From NCBI GenBank assembly GCA_020860755.1, contig JAJBTQ010000035.1, positions 1-37,967 on the forward strand: a stretch of DNA of 37,967 nt, given 5' to 3'. Of the stretch, positions 9,786-16,804 are shown one piece after another. This DNA comes from Lachnospiraceae bacterium. Lineage in GTDB: Bacteria; Bacillota; Clostridia; Lachnospirales; Lachnospiraceae. The notes under the pieces were generated by a model. That model saw only the letters and a list, made by a program, of their open reading frames with translations, ran no database searches and was not told where the DNA came from. Position 1 is the first letter of the stretch, and every line of letters begins with the position of its first letter. The position numbers and the translations under genes were made by a program.

Positions 9786-11006
9786 ATGAGTCTTAACACT
9801 ACACCAATGGCAAATCGGATCCACATCGGATTTTTCGGAAGGAGAAACGCCGGAAAATCCAGTGTGGTAAATGCAGTGACCGGACAGGATCTGGCCGTGG
9901 TCTCCGAGATTCGGGGAACGACGACGGATCCGGTCTACAAATCGATGGAGCTTTTGCCTATGGGCCCCGTCGTGATCATCGACACGCCGGGCTTTGACGA
10001 CGAGGGGAGCCTCGGGGACCTGCGCGTCAAAAAGGCGAGACAGGTCTTAAACAAGACAGATGTGGCCGTGCTCATTGTGGACGCGGCAGAGGGAAAACAT
10101 CCCTGTGACGAGGAGTTGATCCAGCTGTTTGTCGACAAAGAGATCCCCTATATCGTGGCCTACAACAAGGTGGATCTGCTCGGGGATGGCGAGCGGGGCG
10201 ATAAAGCGGACGAATCATCTGATGAGCAGGAGATCTATGTCAGCGCGCTCACGAACGAGAACATATATGAATTGAAGGAAATGATCGCCAGATCGGTTGA
10301 GATGGAAGAGGAGCGGTTCCGTATCATCGCGGATCTGATCGAGCCGGAAGACTTTGTGGTACTTGTTGTGCCGATCGACTCGGCCGCGCCGAAGGGAAGG
10401 CTGATCCTTCCTCAGCAGCAGGTGATCCGGGATGTGCTGGAGGCAGATGCGACAGCGCTGGTCGTTAAGGAAAACGGGCTGGCCGAAACACTGCAGAATG
10501 CAGGGAAAAAACCGACCCTCGTCGTCACGGACAGCCAGGCGTTTGAGGTGGTGGCCCGCACGGTGCCCGACGATATCCTTCTTACGTCATTCTCCATCCT
10601 CATGGCGCGCTGGAAAGGATTTCTCGACGCATCCGTGGATGCGGTCTGTGCCGTGGATGATCTCAAGGACGGCGATACGGTCCTGATTTCCGAGGGATGT
10701 ACCCATCACCGGCAGTGCGACGATATCGGCACGGTAAAGATCCCGCGCTGGCTCCGGGAATATACCGGAAAAGACATTCGGTTTGAGACGAGCTCCGGTA
10801 CGGAATTCCCGGAGGATGTGACACCCTATAAGATGGTGATCCACTGCGGGGGTTGCATGTTAAACGAGCGCGAGGTGCGCTATCGCATGAAGTGTTCGCT
10901 GGATCAGGGAGTTCCGTTTACGAACTATGGGGTCTTGATCGCATATCTGAACGGGATCTTAAAAAGGTGTGTGAAAGTGTTCCCGTATCTTTACGAGAAA
11001 CTGTGA
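9786..11006 (+). CDS. hydF: [FeFe]-hydrogenase maturation GTPase HydF
   Basis: HydF is the GTPase scaffold on which the 2Fe subcluster of [FeFe]-hydrogenase is assembled before transfer to the apo-enzyme. The 406-residue product has an Era-like GTPase domain with P-loop GRRNAGKS (residues 18-25), DTPGFDD and NKVD. The C-terminal cluster-binding domain has Cys305-Thr-His307 and HCGGC (Cys354, Cys357), the diagnostic CxH...HCxxC set. The start ATG 9786 follows AAGAGGGGG; an in-frame upstream extension would run back through the leader terminator and is rejected. HydE, HydG and hydrogenase genes are not in the window. It lies 63 bp before the nitrogenase-like cluster on the same strand. Confidence 0.96.
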   Translation: MSLNTTPMANRIHIGFFGRRNAGKSSVVNAVTGQDLAVVSEIRGTTTDPVYKSMELLPMGPVVIIDTPGFDDEGSLGDLRVKKARQVLNKTDVAVLIVDAAEGKHPCDEELIQLFVDKEIPYIVAYNKVDLLGDGERGDKADESSDEQEIYVSALTNENIYELKEMIARSVEMEEERFRIIADLIEPEDFVVLVVPIDSAAPKGRLILPQQQVIRDVLEADATALVVKENGLAETLQNAGKKPTLVVTDSQAFEVVARTVPDDILLTSFSILMARWKGFLDASVDAVCAVDDLKDGDTVLISEGCTHHRQCDDIGTVKIPRWLREYTGKDIRFETSSGTEFPEDVTPYKMVIHCGGCMLNEREVRYRMKCSLDQGVPFTNYGVLIAYLNGILKRCVKVFPYLYEKL

Positions 11007-11042
11007 ACCACGCTGCTAAAAGATCGCTCCGCGTTGTTTTTT
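11006..11042 (+). terminator. Weak terminator-like hairpin after hydF
   Basis: AACCACGC (11006-11013) pairs with GCGTTGTT (11031-11038) with one mismatch across a 17-nt loop, and the T-rich stretch continues to 11042. The stem is weak and may let much transcription pass into the next gene. Confidence 0.25.
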
Positions 11043-11069
11043 AAAGAAATAAAGGAAGGGCAGGGCTTC

Positions 11070-12419
11070 ATGTTACAGAGAGTCGGAGAGGAAGAAAAAA
11101 CAACAAACGTAACGGTTCCGATCTCGGAAGCCGCCTTTCCCATGCCCTTTTATGAGGGTCTGGAATACAGTTCTCCGGCCCGGGGCGTCTGGAACATTGC
11201 CCATACCGGCATGCTGATCCCGGAGGCACACGAGATTTTTGTCTGCGCGCTGGGGTGTCTGCGCGGTGTGGTTTTGACCGCTGCGGAGATGGATGCGCTG
11301 GACCGATACTCCGCAATAGAGTTGCGGGAAGAGAACGTGATAAATGGCGGGATCGAGGAACTGATGATCGAGGGAGTCACGGATATCCTTCATAAGCTTT
11401 CCTACCGGCCGCGGGCGATCCTTTTATATGTCAGCTGCCAGCATCTCTTTTTGGGCTGTGATCTGAAATTAGTGTTTGACACGCTACGCACGCGTTTTTC
11501 GGACATCCACTTTGTGGACTGCTATATGACCCCTACGTTTCGAAAGAGCGGGATGACGCCGACGCAGCGGATGCAGGTCCAGCTCTACCGGATGTGGGAA
11601 CAGATGCCGGCAGATCCGAAAAAAGTGAACTTAATCGGCAGCAACTTAGAGACAGCCCCCTCCTCGGAGCTGGTGCGGATCTTAGAGGATGCCGGATATG
11701 AGTTTTGGAGCATTCACCGCTGCGAAGACTTTGATGATTATCTCAAGATGGCAGAGGCCTGCCTGAATCTTGTCTATGATCCGACGGGGCTTATGGCAGC
11801 TAAGGACATTAAGAAGAGACTGGGGATGGACTATCTCTATCTGACGTGTACCTACGATCTTGACGAGCTGGAGCAAAATTACAGGCTGCTGGCCGAAACG
11901 CTTGGAACTGACATGCCTGACCTTTCGGAAGACCGGAAACGGGCGGAGGAAGCGATCGCCCATGCGGCAACTGTGATCGGGGATACGCCGATCGTTTTGG
12001 ACTATACTTTTACGTTTCGCATCTTAAGCTTTGCGCGGATGCTTTTAGAACACGGTTTCCGGGTGACGGAGGTCTGTACAGATGCTTTTTTGCCGGAGGA
12101 GCTCGAGAACTTTACCTGGATAAGGGAGCACTGCCCTGATATCGTGATCTCCGCGACTACCCGGCCGGCCATGCGCTTTGTTCACGGCGACTGTTCCGGA
12201 CAGGAAGAGACAGGGAAGAAAACGATCCTGGCACTCGGCCAGAAGGCGGCTTACATTGCAGGTACAGATCACTTTGTAAACGTCGCGGAGAGCGGCGGAT
12301 ATTACGGGTATGACGGCATTGCGCAGATCATGGGTCTGATGGAGGATGCGTTTTTGCACGAAAAGGATCGAAAGACCCTGATCCAACAGAAAGGATACGG
12401 GTGCATCAGCTGCTTATGA
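11070..12419 (+). CDS. Nitrogenase component 1-like protein, D1 (NifD-like)
   Basis: The 449-residue product belongs to the nitrogenase component 1 family (NifD/NifK/NifE/NifN/BchN-type fold). Candidate Fe-S ligands are in FVCALGC (Cys59, Cys63) and VSCQHLFLGCD (Cys123, Cys130), placed like the inter-subunit cluster ligands of NifD. A block CEDFDDYLKMAEA matches the paralogue D2 (CADFEEYLSMAEA). The C-terminal AESGGYYGYDGI aligns with the NifD region that carries the cofactor His, but the His itself appears to be Val here. The NifD cofactor Cys region (LVYDPTG) also lacks Cys. So it is probably not a true nitrogenase; the substrate is unknown. The start ATG 11070 follows GGAAGGGCAGGG. Its stop overlaps the K1 start (ATGA). 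Confidence 0.8.
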   Translation: MLQRVGEEEKTTNVTVPISEAAFPMPFYEGLEYSSPARGVWNIAHTGMLIPEAHEIFVCALGCLRGVVLTAAEMDALDRYSAIELREENVINGGIEELMIEGVTDILHKLSYRPRAILLYVSCQHLFLGCDLKLVFDTLRTRFSDIHFVDCYMTPTFRKSGMTPTQRMQVQLYRMWEQMPADPKKVNLIGSNLETAPSSELVRILEDAGYEFWSIHRCEDFDDYLKMAEACLNLVYDPTGLMAAKDIKKRLGMDYLYLTCTYDLDELEQNYRLLAETLGTDMPDLSEDRKRAEEAIAHAATVIGDTPIVLDYTFTFRILSFARMLLEHGFRVTEVCTDAFLPEELENFTWIREHCPDIVISATTRPAMRFVHGDCSGQEETGKKTILALGQKAAYIAGTDHFVNVAESGGYYGYDGIAQIMGLMEDAFLHEKDRKTLIQQKGYGCISCL

Positions 12420-13165
12420 AACAGGTGACGGGACTTACATCAACCTATTCTTCGGACGCGTTCGGGGTCTGCTCGGCCCTTTATGAGCTGGGCGGGATGG
12501 TCGTGATGCACGATGCCTCGGGGTGCAATTCCACGTACACGACGCACGATGAACCGCGCTGGTATGATATGGACAGCATGATCTATGTCTCCGCGATCTC
12601 CGAGAAGGAGGCTGTCCTGGGGGATGATGAGAAATGGATCCGGGATCTGACTGAGGCCGCGCTGGAGCTTAAACCTAAATTTATCGCTCTGGTGCTCGCG
12701 CCGATTCCCTTTTTGATCGGCACGGATGTGAAGGCGATCGCAGCGATCGTAAAGGAGCGCACGGGGATCCCCTGTTTTGCCTTTTTGGCCAACGGGATGC
12801 ACGACTATACGGCGGGGGTGTCACAGGCACTTTTGCAGATGGTGCGCACTTTTGCCGGAAAGCCGGAAGAGCCGGACGGTACTAAAAGTAAAGAGGGAGA
12901 GACAAAGCCTTCTTTGACAGTCAATCTTCTCGGCGTGACGCCGCTTGATTTTTCAATCCATGACAGCGTGGCAGCGATGCGCGGCTGGGTCACGGAGCAC
13001 GGCATGCAAAACGGGGTCTGTCTCGCCATGGACTGTACGCTGCCTGATATCACACATATGATGAAGGCGCAGGTCAACCTGGTCGTATCGTCAGGCGGGC
13101 TTGCCGCGGCAAAGTGGCTGTGGGAAACATACGCGATCCCCTATGTCGTGGGCGCTCCGTTTTGA
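12416..13165 (+). CDS. Nitrogenase component 1-like protein, K1 (NifK-like), part before an in-frame TGA
   Basis: This is the first 249 codons of a NifK-like partner of D1. The start ATG 12416 overlaps the D1 stop as ATGA, so translation is probably coupled; an in-frame GTG at 12401 is less likely. Cys19 (FGVCSALYELGG) and Cys37 (DASGCNST) are possible cluster ligands. The same region of paralogue K2 reads DAGGCTGNICGFDEPRW, and K1 keeps DEPRW. The frame stops at TGA 13163-13165 just after YVVGAPF, inside a conserved domain and well short of family length. The frame continues open beyond the TGA to 13627. If read through, the product would be 403 residues. Confidence 0.75.
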   Translation: MKQVTGLTSTYSSDAFGVCSALYELGGMVVMHDASGCNSTYTTHDEPRWYDMDSMIYVSAISEKEAVLGDDEKWIRDLTEAALELKPKFIALVLAPIPFLIGTDVKAIAAIVKERTGIPCFAFLANGMHDYTAGVSQALLQMVRTFAGKPEEPDGTKSKEGETKPSLTVNLLGVTPLDFSIHDSVAAMRGWVTEHGMQNGVCLAMDCTLPDITHMMKAQVNLVVSSGGLAAAKWLWETYAIPYVVGAPF

Positions 13166-13195
13166 GAAGCGTTTTCGGACTGTTTGGCGAAAATG
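13163..13195 (+). other. In-frame TGA in K1 with downstream hairpin
   Basis: TGA 13163-13165 interrupts K1. Right after it, 13170-13177 pairs with 13188-13195 over 8 bp (one G-U) around a 10-nt loop beginning with G. Bacterial SECIS elements are hairpins just after UGA with a loop G. Here the loop begins only about 12 nt after the UGA, closer than usual. Paralogue K2 has no Cys at the aligned place and family members often have Gly in this G-x-P-x-G turn. A GGA-to-TGA nonsense change therefore fits better than selenocysteine. Confidence 0.5.
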
Positions 13196-13627
13196 ATTTG
13201 GGAAGCAGATGCCCGGAAAGAAAATATAAATTACTATCGGATCAATGCAGCGGCAGAAGAAAAAAAGCAAAACCCGATTATCATAATAGGCGAAGCAGTC
13301 ACATCCGCCTCCCTGGCTGCGGCTATCGAGATGGAGTGCGGGAGAAAGGCGCGGGTGCTGTGCCCGCTTGTATCCGATGCGGAACTGCTCCGCCCCGGAG
13401 ATACAAAGGCCCGGGAGGAGGATGACCTGATCCGGGAGATCAAAACGGCTGACGTGGTGATCGCGGATCCGCTCTACCGGGCGCTTTGCACCGGCAAGGA
13501 GTTTTATTCTCTGCCGCACACGGCATTTTCCGGCCGGATCTATGAGAAAGCGATGCCGAACCTGATCGCGCGAAAACTGGGCGCGGATAAGGCGAAACAG
13601 GCAACAGGGAAAGGAACGATATGTTAA
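13184..13627 (+). pseudogene. K1 (NifK-like), C-terminal part after the in-frame TGA
   Basis: This segment is in the same frame as the K1 N-terminal part and stays open for 153 codons after the TGA. It aligns with the C-terminal Rossmann-like domain of paralogue K2 (NPIIIIGEAVTSASLAAAI against KRVLVIHQQVAAHAIRE; TADVVIADPLYRALC against NFEVIIGDPNLRRAL). The first possible restart is TTG 13184, which sits in a hairpin loop and has no ribosome site. The end overlaps the H gene start by seven bases (ATGTTAA), as expected for an intact operon gene. It is therefore best seen as the rest of one K1 gene, not a separate gene. Whether K1 is broken or recoded cannot be decided here. Confidence 0.65.
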
Positions 13628-14376
13628 AACTGGCGATATACGGAAAAGGCGGGATCGGAAAGTCCACCACCACGGCGAACCTGGCGGCGGCGTTTGCGGT
13701 TCTTGGGAAAAAAGTGATCCAGATCGGGTGCGATCCGAAGTCGGACTCCACGATCAATCTGCTCGGCGGGAATCCGCCGCAGCCCGTCATGGATTACATT
13801 CGCGCTCACGAGGAAGAACCGGAGCGGATCGAAGACATTGCCAGGGAAGGATTCGGCGGCGTCCTCTGCATCGAGACCGGAGGTCCGACCCCGGGACTTG
13901 GCTGTGCCGGACGCGGGATCATCACCACGTTTGGCATTTTGGACAACATGGATCTGTTTGAGACATATAAGCCTGATATTGTGCTCTATGATGTGCTGGG
14001 AGATGTGGTGTGCGGCGGTTTTGCCGCGCCGATCCGCAGAGGCTTTGCGGATCACATCCTGATCGTGACCTCCGGAGAGAAGATGTCACTTTACGCCGCG
14101 AACAATATCAATACGGCGGTCCTTAACTTCTCTGACCGCGGCTACGCAAAAGTAAAGGGGATCATCCTAAACCGCAGGGATGTGGAGCAGGAACAGGAGA
14201 AAGTGGAGGCGTTTGCGCGGGAGCATGATCTGGAGATCATCGCGGACATCCCGAGGAGCCCGGATATTATCCGTTTCGAGGATCAGGGGATGACGGTGAT
14301 CGAGGGGGATGAGACTCTTCCCATCAGTCAGACTTATCTGAAGTTAGCGGAGAAACTGCTGGAAAATACAATATAA
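13621..14376 (+). CDS. Nitrogenase iron protein-like reductase (NifH-like)
   Basis: The 251-residue product is a NifH/BchL-family ATP-dependent electron donor. It has the deviant Walker [10 protein letters not shown] at residues 8-16, switch regions, and the two [4Fe-4S] ligands Cys95 (GLGCAGRGI) and Cys131 ([10 protein letters not shown]), equivalent to Cys97 and Cys132 of NifH. It is slightly shorter than NifH (about 275-290). Such proteins pass single electrons to a component 1 partner at the cost of ATP. It is the only such gene here and lies between two D/K pairs, so it may serve both. The start ATG 13621 overlaps the end of K1. Nitrogen fixation is not implied, because the partners lack cofactor ligands. 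Confidence 0.9.
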   Translation: MLKLAIYGKGGIGKSTTTANLAAAFAVLGKKVIQIGCDPKSDSTINLLGGNPPQPVMDYIRAHEEEPERIEDIAREGFGGVLCIETGGPTPGLGCAGRGIITTFGILDNMDLFETYKPDIVLYDVLGDVVCGGFAAPIRRGFADHILIVTSGEKMSLYAANNINTAVLNFSDRGYAKVKGIILNRRDVEQEQEKVEAFAREHDLEIIADIPRSPDIIRFEDQGMTVIEGDETLPISQTYLKLAEKLLENTI

Positions 14377-14395
14377 CACAAGCAGGAACAAATGC

Positions 14396-15682
14396 ATGAA
14401 CAATAGCCCTTATTTTATAACGGCCTCCGATCTTGAGATCCGGGGGAAAGAAAATATTCCACAGGAGATTCAGTCTGCAAAACACTTGATCTACAGTTCG
14501 CCGGCAACCCTGGCTTATCACTCGCCGGGTGCGCAGGGATTTGGAGTAAAGCGGGCCGGACTGGCTGTTCCCGGCTCTGTGATGCTTCTCGTATCACCGG
14601 GCTGCTGCGGGCGCAACACGATGATGCTCGATGAGCCGGGCGGATACGGAGACCGGTTTTTTTACCTGCTGCAGGATGAGACGGACATCGTGACCGGCAA
14701 ACACTTAGATCACATTCCGGAGGCCGTGAAAGAGGTCGTGGATTCTCTAAATGAGACTCCGACGGCGGTGATGATCTGCATCACCTGTGTGGATGCTCTT
14801 CTCGGAACCGATATGGAACGGGTCTGTCGCAAGGCGGAAGAGTTTGCTGGCGTGCCGGTCCTTCCCTGCTATATGTATGCGCTGACAAGAGAGGGCAGGG
14901 TTCCGCCGATGGTCTCGGTGCGAAAGACAGTTTATGCGCTTCTTAAAAAACGGGAGCGGGATCCGAGAGCGGTCAACCTGCTCGGAGAATTTGCTCCGTT
15001 TGATAAGCGCTGCGAGCTCTATGAGATATTAAAACGGCTGGGCGTGCAATCTGTGCGTGAGATCTCAGGCTGCGCGGATTTTGAAGAGTATCTGTCAATG
15101 GCAGAGGCAAATTTCAATCTCGTCTTAAACCCGGAGGCCCGTCTGGCAGCCGAGGATTTTGAACAACGACTGGGGATCCCGTCTCTGGAACTGGCACGGG
15201 TGTATCAGATCGACAAGATAAAAAAACAATATGAGCTTTTGGGCGCCGCACTCGGGCAGACCATCGACGACGAGGTTTATTACGACGAGGCGCAGCGGGC
15301 AGTGGATGAGTTTTCCAAGCAATTCCCGTGCACGACGTTTGTCGTGGGAGAGTGGATCAATGCGGATCCCTTTGAACTGTCCCTCGCGCTTTTGCGCTTC
15401 GGACATCAGGTGAGGGAGATCTACGGCACGGTCACTGCGGCAAACTTTATCTACATCACAAGGATCGCCGAGCAAAGTCCCGACACAAGGATCTACTCCA
15501 ACCTGTCTCCGACCATGATCAACTATCACGTCGGTGAGCTAGAGGCGGACCTCTCCCTCGGACAGGACGCGGCCTACTATCACCCCGACTGTCCCAACCT
15601 GCCCTGGAACGCGGAAAACAAACCGTTTGGGTATGCGGGACTGCGTGATCTGTTCCGTGCGATGAAGGAGGTGCTCTCATGA
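14396..15682 (+). CDS. Nitrogenase component 1-like protein, D2 (NifD/NifE-like)
   Basis: The 428-residue product is a second NifD-like subunit. It has SPGCCGRN (Cys70, Cys71), DETDIVTGK (the D-I-V-x-G block shared by NifE/NifN-type proteins) and ITCVDALLG (Cys131), matching two of the usual cluster-ligand positions. CADFEEYLSMAEANFNLVLNPEARLAAEDFEQRLGI is cut here to its first part, CADFEEYLSMAEA, which mirrors D1. The C-terminus ends FGYAGLRDLF with no His in the nitrogenase cofactor position that I can identify. SD AGCAGGAA precedes ATG 14396, 19 bp after H. It ends in an ATGA overlap with K2, so D2 and K2 are probably made in equal amounts as a complex. Confidence 0.8.
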   Translation: MNNSPYFITASDLEIRGKENIPQEIQSAKHLIYSSPATLAYHSPGAQGFGVKRAGLAVPGSVMLLVSPGCCGRNTMMLDEPGGYGDRFFYLLQDETDIVTGKHLDHIPEAVKEVVDSLNETPTAVMICITCVDALLGTDMERVCRKAEEFAGVPVLPCYMYALTREGRVPPMVSVRKTVYALLKKRERDPRAVNLLGEFAPFDKRCELYEILKRLGVQSVREISGCADFEEYLSMAEANFNLVLNPEARLAAEDFEQRLGIPSLELARVYQIDKIKKQYELLGAALGQTIDDEVYYDEAQRAVDEFSKQFPCTTFVVGEWINADPFELSLALLRFGHQVREIYGTVTAANFIYITRIAEQSPDTRIYSNLSPTMINYHVGELEADLSLGQDAAYYHPDCPNLPWNAENKPFGYAGLRDLFRAMKEVLS

Positions 15683-16782
15683 AAGGACTTTTGAGATACC
15701 TCTCCCCCTTTGCTCCGGATCAGTCCGGTGTTGTCTCTGTCCTCTACGGGATGGGCGGGATCCTTGTCATCTGCGATGCAGGCGGCTGTACCGGAAACAT
15801 CTGCGGGTTTGACGAACCCCGGTGGTTTCAGGGAAGAAGTGCCATATTTTCAGCCGGACTGCGCGATATGGACGCTATCCTGGGGCGCGACGAGGCGCTC
15901 GTCGAAAAGTTAAAAGACGCGGCAGATCATTTGGATGCCTCATTTGCCGCTTTGATCGGGACGCCTGTCCCGGCTGTGATCGCTACGGATTTTGAAGCAT
16001 TAAAACAGATGGCAAAGGAGCGGACCGGACTTCCTGTGCTTGCGATCCCCTGTACCGGAACGCGGCTTTACGATGTGGGAGAGCAGGAGGCTTACCTGGA
16101 GCTGTTTCGAACTTTTGCAGGGAAAGATACGAGCCAGGCCTGCAACGATCATGTCAAAGAGGAGACAAAAACAGATCTGCTCGGCGTCATCGGGTGTACA
16201 CCTCTTAATACGAGCTGTATAAACGCGGCGCCGGCCCTTGAGCGGTATGCACGCGGGAAGGGCTTTTCGCAGGCATGCTGCTACGGTATGGGTGCAGGGA
16301 TTAAAGAGTTAAAATGCGCCGGACGTGTCGATAAAAATCTGGTGTTGTCACCGGCGGGGATCCGTGCGGCAAAATACTTAGAAGAGACATTCGGGACGCC
16401 CTTTGAGATTGACTACCCGCTGCTTTCAGAGACTTTTAAGGAAGAGCTTAGCACACTGTCAAAAAAGCGCGTGCTGGTCATTCACCAGCAGGTGGCGGCC
16501 CACGCGATAAGAGAGACCATTTCTGGAGGTGCGCCGGATGAGAACATCGTCTGCGGCACCTGGTTTATGCAGGAGCCTGATCTGGCCGCACATCAGGATG
16601 TGACATTTGAGCGGGAGGATCAGTTTATCTCCTTTGTGGAGAGCGGTAATTTTGAAGTGATCATCGGAGATCCAAACTTAAGGCGTGCGCTTCGCGCCTG
16701 GACCGGGGAATACATTGAATGTCCCCACTTTGCGGTCTCCGGGATATTGGATGAGAACACGACAAACCAGGTGCAGGGCTGA
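15679..16782 (+). CDS. Nitrogenase component 1-like protein, K2 (NifK/NifN-like)
   Basis: The 367-residue product is the partner of D2 and a paralogue of K1. Possible Fe-S ligands are Cys32, Cys37 and Cys42 (ICDAGGCTGNICG). GLRDMDAILGRDEALVEKL, GTPVPAVIATDFEALK and GMGAGIKELK are blocks that follow the component 1 fold. It is intact through the C-terminal Rossmann-like domain. It is short compared with true NifK (over 500 residues), as is usual for nitrogenase-like families. The start ATG 15679 overlaps the D2 stop. hypF follows after 22 bp. The reaction is unknown. Confidence 0.78.
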   Translation: MKGLLRYLSPFAPDQSGVVSVLYGMGGILVICDAGGCTGNICGFDEPRWFQGRSAIFSAGLRDMDAILGRDEALVEKLKDAADHLDASFAALIGTPVPAVIATDFEALKQMAKERTGLPVLAIPCTGTRLYDVGEQEAYLELFRTFAGKDTSQACNDHVKEETKTDLLGVIGCTPLNTSCINAAPALERYARGKGFSQACCYGMGAGIKELKCAGRVDKNLVLSPAGIRAAKYLEETFGTPFEIDYPLLSETFKEELSTLSKKRVLVIHQQVAAHAIRETISGGAPDENIVCGTWFMQEPDLAAHQDVTFEREDQFISFVESGNFEVIIGDPNLRRALRAWTGEYIECPHFAVSGILDENTTNQVQG

Positions 16783-16804
16783 TTCTGAAGTGAGGAGTCT
16801 GCGA

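Noticed and set aside
13163-13195. Firm selenocysteine call at the K1 TGA
   Set aside because: Hairpin spacing is short, the paralogue has no Cys there, and no Sec machinery is visible in the window; kept only as an alternative.
13114-13425. 103-codon frame overlapping the K1 break
   Set aside because: It is in another frame, Arg/Gly-rich and without similarity to the family; the true frame continues directly after the TGA.
11070-16782. True nitrogenase (nifHDK) for nitrogen fixation
   Set aside because: Subunits are short, cofactor Cys and His appear absent, and no nifB, nifE/N-type assembly genes with clear identity, or nifV, are seen here.
16685-16804. Longer HypF with 40 extra residues
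   Set aside because: The extension overlaps K2 coding sequence in another frame; GTG 16805 has a ribosome site and matches family length.
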